Below, piece after piece: positions 50,886-61,420 of a stretch of DNA of 64,000 nucleotides. The position numbers and the translations under genes were made by a program. This DNA comes from Synaphobranchus kaupii (Eukaryota > Chordata > Actinopteri > Anguilliformes > Synaphobranchidae). How positions within the stretch are numbered: position 1 is the stretch's first letter; every line of letters begins with the position of its first letter. Below the pieces are notes generated by a model that did not search any database, was not told where the DNA came from, and was given only the letters and a program-made list of their open reading frames with translations. The stretch lies in assembly GCA_029718625.1 (NCBI GenBank), contig CM056379.1, positions 52,473,579-52,537,578 of the forward strand, written 5' to 3'.

Positions 50886-52165
50886 GTTAAATGTATTTCA
50901 TAAAATACTAATACTAATATTTTAAAACTGTATTTCCATATTTTACTGATGCAAACTATTTAGGCTGTACTAGCTATTTAGGCTGTATGTCTTTCATCTA
51001 GAATGTGTTTGCGTCTAGCCCATTGTGCATGCATGTCTCCATATACACTTCATTAATTCATTAATTTACATGCTTCTTCATGATCCATAGCTCAGGTGGT
51101 GCTGTTCATTGTATTTTCATTACACATTAAATAGTGTCTGCATACATTTCTTTGGAATGCATGTCTCTCTCCGTGTTTATCTTCATGCATTATTCATCAT
51201 TAGTTAGCTATAAAAAATAAGTGATCAGATCAAAAACGTTTGGAAACACAGGGCCAAGTTGCATTAAATAATTTAGGAAAGTTTGGATAGCATTGCTTTG
51301 GAATAGAGCTAGTTTATTTAGTGTGAGCTACGATAGGCAATATTGTTTTGATATCAAGACTTTTAAAGGCAGGCCTAGTTTTTGCAAGTTGGAATTAAGA
51401 ACTTATAGACAGCGCTATGTAGGCTATGCGTGAGTAACTTGGCTTTTTTTTACGTCGTAGACGTTTTTGATCTGATCTGATATACAATACAAGAACTACG
51501 GTAATTTTTTGTTACAAATATAACTAATTCTGCTCCTTGCATCTTCCCTAATAAGAATATATTTTTTAACATGCTCTGTTTTCTAGGAATAGAAGGTTTT
51601 CACAGCTACACCAGAGGTATGTTTCCAACTCAACCTGCCATTTTGACCTTCACTGTATCAAAACTAGAAAAGCCAATAAAATCTAACAAGATGGAGCATA
51701 TCAAAATTTAGGCAAAGGTGCAAGGAATCTGCTCTGATATTTTTTGGAGATCACAAATGTTTTTGACTATGTTAAAATAGACTTTGAAAAGCCTGTCCAC
51801 TGTAGTGGACTCCATGCATGAAAGGGTTAGTGCTGTTTATGGCGCAAGAATTACCTACCGGATCTACGTTCCAAATAAAATACGAAAAAGCCAGGAAAGG
51901 GCCGTTTAATTTTCACAGAGAGAGCGACAAATACCCTATTCTGGATTCTCACCCCAGGGGAGCACAGAGCAACTAACAAACATATTTCTCCACCATTTGG
52001 ACTCATATCATGGCCAGGTAACTACAAAACCCAAAGTTCTACCAAATTCAGTTTAACTAGTTAAAATTGAATCCCCTTGAATTCATGAATATGTAATCAG
52101 ATTTAGCCAGATTTTATTATGTTAATACCCTCTAAAAGTGATACACACTGACTCTCTCTATGTCT

Positions 52166-52220
52166 CACACACACGCACGCACACACGCACACGCGCACGC
52201 ACGCACGCACACACACACAC
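52166..52220. repeat. CA/CG dinucleotide microsatellite abutting the exon 3 donor
   Basis: ACACACACGCACGCACACACGC and onward for about 55 bases. On the gene's strand it is GTGTGTGTGTGTGCGTGCGT and so forms the first bases of the intron, including the splice donor. Confidence 0.95.
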
Positions 52221-52373
52221 CTGCTCTGATCCAGCCCTGGGCCAGCCTTTGCCTGAGTCCGCCCTTTTTGTGTGAGGTGTCTAGTAGCTCCTCAAAGTTG
52301 AGGATGAACATGATGACGGCGCCGTTCTCGTTCTTCACTGGAACCACATGCACTCGGCAGGGCAGGCAGGACC
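52221..52373 (-). CDS. kcnh6: ERG-type K+ channel (KCNH6-like), exon 3: end of PAS domain
   Basis: This 153-bp exon completes the PAS domain. The translation runs [20 protein letters not shown] then [11 protein letters not shown], with VVPVKNE and MFILNFE as ERG hallmarks, and continues into a short linker ([11 protein letters not shown]). The acceptor CAG is at 52374-52376 and the exon enters in phase 1. It ends in CAG followed by GT at 52219-52220 in phase 1, matching the next exon. It is 12 bases (four codons) shorter than the 165 bp of human KCNH2 exon 3, so the frame is kept. The unusual feature is the donor: its GT is the first unit of a long GT/GC dinucleotide microsatellite, giving GTGTGTGT instead of GTRAGT. 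Residues after the PAS core resemble KCNH6 (FEDL and QRL in the human protein). Confidence 0.9.
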
Positions 52374-53126
52374 CTGTGGCGAGAGACGCACATAGGGTTA
52401 CAGCTTGTTTTTACATAAACAAATTGTATACCACGCTGTAACCTCTTCTTAGGGCACATTGTCTATTCTTTTTGTTGGCACGTTGGCCCTTTAAATGACT
52501 GAATGTTTGTCACGTAGCTACTCCACTTCACTCTTATCTACACTGAGCTGTAGTTTCAATGTATTACACAAGGTCTTCATCAGAGCATGGACCCTGAACT
52601 TATGTACATTTAAGCTACATGAATCTACCCCTTACAGGAAGCTGAAAAGATAATTTAGCGATGGAATGGTTGTTTGAAAGTTGATAGTAATCCCTGGCAA
52701 TTGTTTGGGGATGGGAAATGCATGCTAAAACCCACATGAGAAGACTGTGTGAGTGCATGGCTGTGGACCTGTCTGGTGAACAGCACGTTGCTCTTCTGTT
52801 TTTTGTCTTTTTAGAGACATTTTTCAAGCATTGACAGTCTTTCAAAGTGTTCCTAGGAGTGCCAATCAAAGTTAGAGGAGAGAGACGGGGACCGACAGAG
52901 ACAGAGCAAGAGAGTGAGAGATGGGTGATTCAGAAAGAGACCACCATGGTCAAGCAGAGAGGGAAAGGGGGCTGCGAAATCCAGTGTGACAGAAAGAGTC
53001 ACAGAGAACTTCAAACCAGAAAATGCTGCAAAGAGCACTTCAAATACAAGTGGCATCCAACAGGAACAGGTACAAACAGGCTTTCATAACAAGCCACTCA
53101 TTTGGTTAAGCCACCACGCTGTAGTG

Positions 53127-53313
53127 CAGTGGTCCCCAACCCTGTTCCTGGAGTCCTGTCGGTTTTCACTCCAACACTAACAGAGCACACCTCATTCTTG
53201 AGATCCAGAGATCTTGTTGAGCTGCTAATTAGTAGAATCTGGTGTGCCAAAATAGGGCTAAAAAGAAAAAAATCTACATGACAGTAGATCTCCAAGAACA
53301 GGGTTGACCACTG
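53127..53313. mobile_element. hAT-type MITE
   Basis: 187 bp with ends CAGTGGTCCCCAACCCTGTT and the inverse GGGTTGACCACTG, flanked by a perfect 8-bp duplication CTGTAGTG at 53119-53126 and 53314-53321. The 8-bp duplication and CAG...CTG ends are diagnostic of the hAT superfamily. Interior AACAGAGCACACCTCATTCT resembles a widespread fish family. Non-autonomous. Confidence 0.92.
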
Positions 53314-54611
53314 CTGTAGTGCATGAAACGAATCCAGACCATGCCAGTGCCGATTGCGGTCGGTAAGTCCATAGGGCAACACGCAAATGATGATTGCATT
53401 GCACAGGTATGGGAGAGTGACCCCCACTGGTTGACCAGTAGACCGCATGTGACAGGTCTTGCTCCGATTCCACACTAATGCGAGCCTAGCTGTTGTCTGC
53501 AAGAATTGGTAAGTGTGACAAGAAAAAGTAGTGACACCACGTGTTCCGGAGGAGAACTGCGGAAGTCTATACTCTCCCATGTTACCTGTGGGGTTTGCAC
53601 ATGAACGCAGCTGCGGATAATTGGACTTTACAAATTGGATATATGCAGCCCCATTGGATATATGCAGCCCCACTTTAAAATAACCTCAGACTGACGCTTT
53701 CACTTCCATTATATGCAAACTTTGGCTTTAACTTTAAATATACAAACTTTAAGCATAAACAAAAATATTTAACCATGTCTCAGGCAAACCAAGTCAAATG
53801 TTTGCCGCAGAGTTCAGTTTCACTTAACTCAATAGCTTTAGTATGCGTAAGTTTCATATGAAGACCCTGAGGACAGCCTACATAAAAAAGAAACAGGTTA
53901 AATATCAAATTAATTACTCCCAATATACAATTATTGTAGATGGAATGCTACAACATGGTATTTGGGTTCAAGAATCTACAGCAACACCAAAGTGTACTTC
54001 AGACATGAGAAAAACTAAATCTGTCCTATCAGGGCAGATACAGTAATAGGGTGAGCAGGAAAAGGCCAGAGACCATTGAGAGACATCCTTCAAACTGATT
54101 ACAGCAAGTTAGTCCTGCTCACACCCCTAGCTCATCTCTGCTATTAACAGAGGTTAAAAATAGCATCCCATCCAGCCCATCTGCAGTGTGTAAACCCCTC
54201 TTATTCAGTTCTTTATCCACAGTCATCACAATCCCTTGCCATTCACTGGTGCTAATTAGGTGTTGGTTATTTGGCCATGGAAACAACTTCAGTGCAGCTG
54301 CACCTGACCTTTACTAAATTTACTCTGTTCCATTTACTTTCATAAATGCTACAAATGAAACCTGCAGGAAGAATCAAAGTAAAATTAAATGAATTAACTG
54401 AACATTAAGCTATTTGAACTCATAAGCACACAGTTTGGTACACCATGCTCCTGTGGGTTTTTTTGCATTCCATATTTAGTCATAATTTGGAGAAATGTAA
54501 GACAGGCAAATTCAGCAACCATGGAAACATGCAGACTGTAATGGAAAAAGTGCCATACTTTATTATATGTCTAGCTAGTCTAGTCTCATGATGAAATGTA
54601 ATTAACAAAGT

Positions 54612-54665
54612 GTGTGGGTGCGTGTGTGTGTGTGTGGGCATGTGCGTGTGTGTGCGTGTGTGTAA
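54612..54665. repeat. TG microsatellite
   Basis: Interrupted GTGTGTGTG runs (GTGCGTGTGTGTGTGTGTGG, then GCATGTGCGTGTGTGTGCG). Confidence 0.9.
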
Positions 54666-54945
54666 GCACTGATATTTGTATTTATGTTTGTGTGCATGGT
54701 TGTCTATGTGCATGTGCATGTTCATGTGTGTGTCTGGGGAAACAAAGGACTGTAAACAGGTGTGCTATGACAGTGAATTGTCACACTAATTAAATTTCCA
54801 TGACAACAGGCACCCTGCAACCCTGATGCTCATCTGTCAGAATGGAAACTTGTGCCAAGTCAACCAAACTGGAACAAAATGACTGTCTCACTGTGAAGCC
54901 CACTTCAATAACAGAAACTCATTCACATCAGCTAGTACTGTGTGC

Positions 54946-54972
54946 ATCTGTGTGTGTGTGTGTGTGTGTGTA
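54946..54972. repeat. TG microsatellite
   Basis: About 13 pure TG units before GTATGTATAC. Confidence 0.9.
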
Positions 54973-55374
54973 TGTATACACCTGTGGTGGAGCCTATATT
55001 ATGTATGATAACATTACAATCAAATAATATACCTCCAACAGGAAAATGCTGCCAAATATTCTAGCTTCAATGAAAATCAGTACATCAAACAAAAAACATG
55101 ACTGAGCCATCAATGTACGTTACACTACAGTGTGTGAAATGCACTCAAAATGCGAAGATAATAATATCTAACATAGCCTACTGGACAAGACAAAACGTTC
55201 GTATGTAGTCAGCGAGAAGAGCCGCATATTACAAGCAGTACTACTTTCATATCCAGAATAAAAAAAACTCCCGTCAGTGAATGCATTTTCTGTAGCTGTT
55301 TGCGTCACACTACATTGATAAACTGAAAAATTCTGTTACGCTGGGTTGTAATTTACTCTTCAAAGCCAATATTT

Positions 55375-56640
55375 CCAATAAAGTTGGGACAGTATGTAAA
55401 ATACACATAAAAGCAGAAAGCAGTGACTTGTAAATTCTCTTTTACATATATTTTATTGAAAACAGTACAAAGAAAAGATATTTGGGGCTCTATTTTCAAA
55501 CCAGCGCAAGGGGACGGTATAGTCAAACGCAAGCTTGTTGACAGCATCAACGTCTTAAAACTGGCGCTATGGCGTTTCTCAGCAATACCGCTAGGATCAA
55601 CAAATTCTCAACATAACATCCTTTCGCTTGCGCTGCAGTGGGATGGGTGGCGCTGTCTGGGGCGTGTTCTAAAATACTTTCGGCTCAGTGACAATTTGAA
55701 CCAACAAAAACCCATCAGCTGGAACCACCTCTTAGCGGGAACGCAATAGACTCTGGCAATTTGGCAACTTATTCGTCATGTAGTTCTATGTAGTGTCTAT
55801 AGGTGATGCCAACATTACACTTCCATTTAATGAACAAATAGCCTATAATTATTATTAATTCATTAATTTTAATTTAAACTACTAGAATAAAACAGGACAG
55901 CTTACAAGAAACTTGCGATCATGTAGGCCAATAGCCTATAATATATAAATTACACATTGACACAGTTGAATCATAAGCCTACCATTTGAATCATAATTAT
56001 GCCTACATCACCTAATGTAGGCTAATTAATGCATTCGCCACCTCCTCCCGTGCCTTCCGAACTTCTGGGAGACGAGGTGGTGTGGATTGTGATCCATAAA
56101 TTACTACAGTCCTAGCCTGTACTTCTGTTGCAAGTATGTCTGATTCCTGTGCGGAAAATCGCTCTTGTCGTTGACGGTCCAGTGCGTTTGGGTTGCTCAT
56201 TATGAAATTGCATGGAGTGATTGCGTTCCAACTGGCTTTTTTTAAAGCATGAGAACAACAATTTGATTGGCTACCATAGAGACACACCTTGGACATTTAA
56301 ACCCAGCCTTTTAGCAATACCGCCATAAGGTGCGCCAAGATTGCCGTCATGAAATTACCAAATTTCTCGCCGACACGCCCTCAGAGCGATACCGCCAAGC
56401 GATTACTCTTGCGTTCACCATTGCATTTGGTTTATTAAAATAGAGCCCTTAATGTTTTACCTTATCAACTTTATTGATTTTTCTAAATATACACTAATTC
56501 CTAATTTGATGCCTGCAACACGTTCCAAAAAAGTTGGGACTGGGGCAAAATAAATATTGGGAAGTACAAAAAACACCAGTTTGGAACATTCCACAGGTAA
56601 ACAGGTGATGCTATCATGACTGGGTATAAAAGGATATCAA
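55375..56640 (-). mobile_element. Old fish interspersed repeat with AAAGTTGGGAC words, interrupted
   Basis: Segments 55375-55484 and 56449-56640 together contain AATAAAGTTGGGACAGTATG, ATTGAAAACAGTACAAAGA, GATGCCTGCAACACGTTCC and AAAAAAGTTGGGAC, words of a very common fish repeat that I associate with DNA transposon remnants. The inner segment 55485-56448 is a later insertion. The strand is assigned from TTTTTTGGAACGTGTTGCAGG reading on minus and is tentative. Confidence 0.55.
55485..56448. mobile_element. GGGCTCTATTTT MITE (Harbinger-like)
   Basis: 964 bp with ends GGGCTCTATTTT and AAAATAGAGCCC. Flanks are TTG (55482-55484) and TTA (56449-56451). The surrounding repeat normally reads GATATTTAATG here, so the original duplication was probably TTA. 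The subterminal regions hold GGCGCTATGGCG and CGATACCGCCA-type blocks in inverse. The ends resemble the GGGCCCTATCTT family (9-10 of 12 positions), pointing to a related group. No transposase. Confidence 0.82.
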
Positions 56641-56935
56641 AATCTTACAAGTGATACTATAACCTCTCTGCATTTGAATGGATCTCTATGGGAATTGGGG
56701 GGTGGGACTAGATTAAGTTGTAAATTACACAGGAATAGTATGGAACCAATGGTTGGCTAAATGGCTGTAAGTCATGAAGGGTCTGAGGTATCAAACGAGC
56801 CTCAAACCATCACTCTGCTGCCAGAAATGCAGTAAATAGGGATGGGTCACTTTAAGGGTCGTTTCTCCTGACTAATTTTCCTATTGAACTCTATGGAAAA
56901 ACAAATCAGGAGAAACAACCCTTCAAGTAATACTA
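56641..56935. mobile_element. Single arm of the foldback family
   Basis: Collinear with 27013-27310, sharing TCTTACAAGTGATACTATAA, GCATTTGAATGGATCTCTAT, GGGAATTGGGGGGTGGGACT and CATCACTCTGCTGCCAGA. The second arm is absent. A short internal hairpin (GTTTCTCCTGACTAATTTTC against its inverse) is the old centre. Confidence 0.82.
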
Positions 56936-56944
56936 ATAAAGCCA

Positions 56945-57416
56945 CAACACAGAGTTTCTTGTTCCCACTGATAGTTTGGCTGCAGGAGCAATGAATGTCT
57001 CAGTTGAGCAAAATCTTGCCATCAGCGCCATGGCCACTAGGCACCAAGTTACATTTGGTGCTCCCTCTGTGGATGCTTTTAAGTCCCAACTCAAAACGCA
57101 CTTTTACTCACTAGCATTTGATTAACCTCAAACATGTATCATATACACCTCATTATGTAGCCTACCTCTCTGTATAGCTGTTATCCTGCCCTATTTGTTT
57201 TCTGTACTGTCCTACTGTGTTGTCTTACTGTGTCTTACTGTTTTATCTTACTGTAGTGTCTATCACCTTACTGTATTGTCATACTGTTCTGTCTTATTGT
57301 CCTACTGTGCCAATGTCCATTTTTATCATGATTTGTAGACCTTGTACAGCACTTTGGTCAGCTCCTGGAGTTTTTAAATGTGCTTTATAAATAAAATGAC
57401 TTGACTTGACTTGACT
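56945..57416 (+). mobile_element. LINE 3' end with CTTGA tail
   Basis: GTGCTCCCTCTGTGGATGC then TTTTAAGTCCCAACTCAAAA resembles the C-terminal coding end of fish L2-like LINE ORF2 (…AFKSQLKTHFYSLAF then stop). The 3' UTR ends CAGCACTTTGGTCAGCTCC, GTGCTTTATAAATAAAATGA and (CTTGA)4. This is a 5'-truncated copy. Confidence 0.7.
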
Positions 57417-57420
57417 TGAA

Positions 57421-57895
57421 CGGGGGGGGTTTTGTTTGAACGGGGGTCTGTCTGAAGTGAGGGGGCATTTGTTTCGGAGGGGCTCTGTCTGCAGTGAGAG
57501 GGTATTTGTATGGAGGGGGTCTGTTTCCAATTAGGGGTATTTGTTTGGAGGAGGTCTGTCTGCATTGAGGGGGTATTTGTTTGGAAGGGCTCTGTCTGCA
57601 GTGAGAGGGTATTTGTATGGAGGGGGTCTGTTTCCAATTAGGGGTATTTGTTTGGAGGTGGTTCTGTCAGCAGTGAGGGGCATTTGTTCGGAGGGGATTG
57701 GTCTACAGTCAGAGGGTATTTGTTTGAAGGGGTCAGTTTACGGCGAGAGGGTATTTGTTTGGAGGTGGTCTGTCTGCAGTGAGGGGTTTCTGTTTGGAGG
57801 GGGTCGGTCTACAGTCAGGGGGTATTTATTTGGAAGGGCTCTGTCTGCAGTGAGGTAGCATTTGTTTGGAGGGGGTTGGTCTGCAGGGAGGGGTG
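57421..57895. repeat. 36-bp minisatellite next to the PAS exon donor
   Basis: About 13 imperfect units, typified by CTGTCTGCAGTGAGAGGGTA then TTTGTTTGGAGGGGGT, with 35-36 bp period. The G-rich strand is plus, so the gene transcript carries C-rich units. The array ends about ten bases from exon 2. On the minus strand the frame stays open and would read as repeats of the form LQTDPLQTNTPS. Confidence 0.93.
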
Positions 57896-57906
57896 GTCTG
57901 GTGTAC

Positions 57907-58137
57907 CTTCCTTGGCGTAGTAGAGGATCTCTACTTTACTTTCCTCAGAGCCCAGCAGTGCCTGGGCCACCTGTGCCAGGGCCCCCTTCATGGTGCCTGG
58001 TCCCACCAGGAACTGGCAGGTGCAGGGCTGCTGCATGATCTCAGCCCGCGAGAAGCCAAACATTTGGCAGAAGCCCTCATTGCAGTAAATGATGCCACAG
58101 TTCTTCATCTGCGTGTTGGCGATCAGGAACTTGCGGT
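57907..58137 (-). CDS. kcnh6: ERG-type K+ channel (KCNH6-like), exon 2: PAS domain
   Basis: This 231-bp exon encodes most of the N-terminal PAS (eag) domain of a voltage-gated ERG potassium channel. In ERG channels this domain binds the cyclic-nucleotide-binding homology region and slows deactivation. Visible landmarks are [31 protein letters not shown], and [17 protein letters not shown]. The acceptor is TAG at 58138-58139 and the donor is GT at 57905-57906. The exon enters in phase 1 and leaves in phase 1, and its length equals that of human KCNH2 exon 2 as I remember it. FLIAN, MQQPCTC and ILYY match KCNH6 better than KCNH2 or KCNH7, hence the symbol; the a/b fish duplicate cannot be decided. 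The donor lies only about 10 bases from a 36-bp minisatellite. The preceding exon with the start codon was not found up to 64000. Confidence 0.93.
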
Positions 58138-59938
58138 CTACAGAGAGAGGGACACAAGGAAAATGGCCAAGTGAGGGCAGAGAAAGAAGGGAATTAAATA
58201 AACACCCACAGGGGATAAGGGGCTAAACGCAACAGAATTAAAGCTGGTTGAAAGGAGCCCTTGCTCATTTGACACTGAGCAGATCGTTGTTAAGAGGTGT
58301 CAAATCAAGATCGATGTAATTTATTGCTCAACACAACAATCACTTTGGAGTTCTATCACAATGAATGCCAAAACATAAAGTGGATATACTTGGTAGCATA
58401 TGTCATTGGAAATGTGTTCTGGTATTAGTGCTCAGACACTCACGGGCAGTAGGGAGCTATTTACTGATTACACTGTTGCTAAGCAGCTACTCCCTGTTCC
58501 TCTCAGGGAGCCGCAGAAGCAGTAGAGAAGATGGTGGCTCTGACACAACCGATAAGTGTGATTAACCATCCAGGTATCAGCCTACACTGGACAGTGCCCA
58601 AAATGCCAACAAAGAACACTCTGTGTAAACTCAGTCCAAGTAGACTTCTAAAAGCAATTGTAAAACTTCAACTTTTCATAAAAATGTTGTAGTTTTTATT
58701 TCAGACCCAGTAAGTCCTATTATTCAAAACAGTAAAAGCTATTGTATATATGTTATATGGTTTAAATTGAAGATACTTTTCTCCAGGTCGACTTATAAAC
58801 CTGTCATAGAAAGACACAAATTGTGTGTATCATGAGAGCTAAAAAAAACACAGGCGTGGTTACAGAATAGCAAGTATAACATAATGAAGAAAAACCACTA
58901 TAAGAACTGTTTTTCTACCATTGTTCCACCACAAGAACTGATTCCAGGGCTAGAGGGCTATATTTTCATTATGCCCTTGAGTAAGGCCCATGGCCAGCAA
59001 TCAGTCTGCTCCTTAGACAGATGTTATTCTCAGTTAGACTCCCCACATTACCTTCCAGTGATTGGTGAAGTGAATGCTTGACTGCTCAATTAAAAACAGC
59101 AGGAAAATTGTCTGAAAATCTGACTCCACGCAGCTTGTGAATACTCAAACTTTGACAAGAATGCCCATTTAATTGCACGAGACATTTTGTACACTCACTT
59201 CCAGTTACCTCACTTCTTCCTTCCACCATTCTTGGGAATCCATACTCAGCTCGTCCTAGTTTTTCAAAATTTCTATGGCTCAAAATTGATCCATATTCCA
59301 TAATGATACAGATAGTATTATCTGGATACAAAATGACATATTGCAAAGTCCTTCATCCTGCAATTCAAGATCAAAACTATCACTATATCCTTAAATTCTG
59401 AAAGACGCAACAACCATTTAAACTTAATTAAAGTTTAACTTGGATTACAAAAAAATCTGGATCACAATCTCTTTTTATGTCTTTAAAAACCCAACTTTAA
59501 GATTAATTCCAAACCAAATGGTGAAATCCAGGCTGTAGAGAGCAAGTAAGTCAAATGTCTGACATGTCTTCCTGTTTTTCATAATCACTGTGCATGGCTG
59601 TAACTGCTGCATAGCTTGTAAAGAAAGAAGCATACCGCATATTACCATAACGCAAAACACAACACATACATAATGTACTGTCTGAGAGCAGGAACCAGAC
59701 AATTGTCAGGAATCATAAGAAAGCTGTTTATAAAATAAACAATTAACAGCATGGGCAGGAAAATAGGCAGAAAATAAGAGAAATGCAGGGCTGATGGCAG
59801 ACCCACTGCGGAGTAAAGCCAGAAGCCCACTGGTGGGTGAGGATATCATCTGTGACACACTGGACACGTTAAGTAACTGAGCGCTCACGGTGAGAATGTT
59901 CAAGTGTGAGCACTGAGCAGATTTTTGAATCACTTTAA

Positions 59939-60693
59939 GGGGACATGAAGCACTCGTCAAAGTGGCTCTGGTTCGTTAGCTTTTTACCTTAAATTAGATA
60001 TGACCGTGCGTTCAAATCTCAAACCGACCCGTATTTGCTGGAAAAAGAAGTTGAAATTCGCTTTTTTCCCACTAGGGCGCAGCCATCTTGGACCAACTGC
60101 GGTCGTGACGTCACTAGGTTGGTCGGCCTCAGCTGCTCAATGTATTCCTATGGGAAAATAGCTGACTTTCAGTGAGCTCAACGATGTATCGTGAGCAAAA
60201 AATAAAACAAAAAACGCACAGACGGTCTTTTTCTATTGCCCCAAGATGCTCAAATGAGTATTACCGAACAAAACTTAATTTAAAACTTAATTTCCATGAA
60301 CTGCTTCTGACCATTTTAATGCTGTGGCCAGCCGGCAACTGCAGCGCCGCTGCATTGCCTTGATATATTAGTTAACAGCCTGCAAATATATACCTACCGT
60401 GACCAAGCATCACAAGCTAACGCTTATTTTATATAGGCAATATTAGCTAGACACGACTTTAGCTCGCAAACCGTTTATCAAGGCAATGCAGCGGTGCTGC
60501 AGTTGCTGGCTGGCCACAGCAGTAGACGACTGCAGTTGGTCCAAGATGGCTGCGCCCTAGTGGGAAAAAAGCGAATTTCAACTTCTTTTTCCAGCAAATA
60601 CGGGTCGGTTTGAGATTTGAACGCACGGTCATATCTAATTTAAGGTAAAAAGCTAACGAACCAGAGCCACTTCACCGAGTGCTTCATGTCCCC
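59939..60693. mobile_element. Inverted-repeat DNA element flanked by TTTAA
   Basis: The ends GGGGACATGAAGCACTCG and the inverse CGAGTGCTTCATGTCCCC are followed inward by about 130 bp of further inverted identity (CGCTTTTTTCCCACTAGGGC, GCGCAGCCATCTTGGACCAA and inverse). Flanking TTTAA is at 59934-59938 and 60694-60698. An inner inverted pair CAGCGCCGCTGCATTGCCTT lies near the centre. The longest open frames are under 70 codons and unrecognised. The TTTAA duplication might also be read as TTAA; the superfamily is unassigned. Confidence 0.82.
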
Positions 60694-61378
60694 TTTAACG
60701 TTCTGCTCTACGTGAGCGCTGAGCATCTGTCAACAAGTCTGAGTTTGGAAAAATGGCGACGTACAAGATTCAAGCATAGCCTACTTATTTTAGGTTGAGT
60801 CTAGTCAGTTGTTGGCTGTAACATCAACTTAGCATTATTGCTAACATAATTTTCTATAGCTCATGCCATATAAAACTAGGCGCATATGGTTCGTGCGGCA
60901 AACAAGCATGTAGCATGTTTCGTTCCTGTCAACCCCAGTAAACTTGGTCCATAGCTAACGACGTGCTTCCATATTGCTCCTCTCTGATCCATATCCAAAA
61001 GTGCTCAGCAACGCTCTGAGCGGCACAGAGTGAGCGAAACTGAGCAACCCGTTAAGTGCGTTCTTCGCTCTGAGCGAAGCTGAGCCGCTCAGTTACTTAA
61101 CACACCCATTGGTATCCACTGGGTCCAAGCATTCAATGCATCCCTGCCCACGGTGCTGTGATGTCACAGAGGTGTTACGATGAAATGCTCTCTGTGATTC
61201 TAACAATCCATTACCTTAAAGAAGTGGTGATGGATTGTGGGAGGGTGTGGAAATATAACCGTACATTTTATGAGTCTGAGAGAGAGTTATGGAAATTATT
61301 TAAAAACAACAAGAACCAAACAAGGTTATTTGTGTGCACAATGATAAAGGCAATGAGCCAGGAGGATGGTTATTTGAG

Positions 61379-61420
61379 TATGTGTGTCTGTGTGTGTGTG
61401 TGCGTGCGCGTGTGTGTGTT
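61379..61420. repeat. TG/CG microsatellite
   Basis: TATGTGTGTCTGTGTGTGTG then TGTGCGTGCGCGTGTGTGTG. Confidence 0.9.

Larger units (their letters stand above)
46573..51826. mobile_element. piggyBac-like ends (TTAA flanked)
   Basis: The left end TTAA then CCCTTTCATGCATG and the right end CATGCATGAAAGGG then TTAG are inverse. TTAA duplication with CCC-starting ends is the signature of piggyBac elements; the right TTAG would be a decayed TTAA. An inner block GTCCACT(G/T)(C/A)AGTGGAC lies near both ends. The interior contains the tRNA-like piece, the unclassified repeat, the GAA tract and the Tc1-in-SINE nest, but no recognisable piggyBac transposase. Confidence 0.5.
46160..52065. mobile_element. 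Large element or segment bounded by about 120-bp inverted repeats
   Basis: 46173-46290 and 51905-52058 are inverted copies of each other. Shared words are GGTAGAACTTTGGG, GTAGTTACCTGGCCATGATA, TGAGTCCAAATGGT, GCTCCCCTGGGGTGA and GTATTTGTCGCTCTCT. The outer limits are blurred by small differences and no target duplication was identified. The arms start about 0.12 kb from exon 4 and 0.16 kb from exon 3, so they bracket the intron. Confidence 0.75.
46048..52220 (-). other. Intron between exons 3 and 4
   Basis: This 6.2 kb intron is almost completely occupied by an inverted-repeat element (46160-52065) with others nested inside it. About 50900-51800 is AT-rich sequence in which I recognise nothing. 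Confidence 0.75.
52374..57906 (-). other. Intron between exons 2 and 3
   Basis: A 5.5 kb intron. Elements are listed separately. The stretches about 52400-53100 and 53330-55300 contain no recognisable element beyond TG microsatellites. Confidence 0.7.

Noticed and set aside
53098..53673. 191-codon open frame on the minus strand
   Set aside because: It runs through the hAT MITE and its duplications and shows no domain; chance frame.
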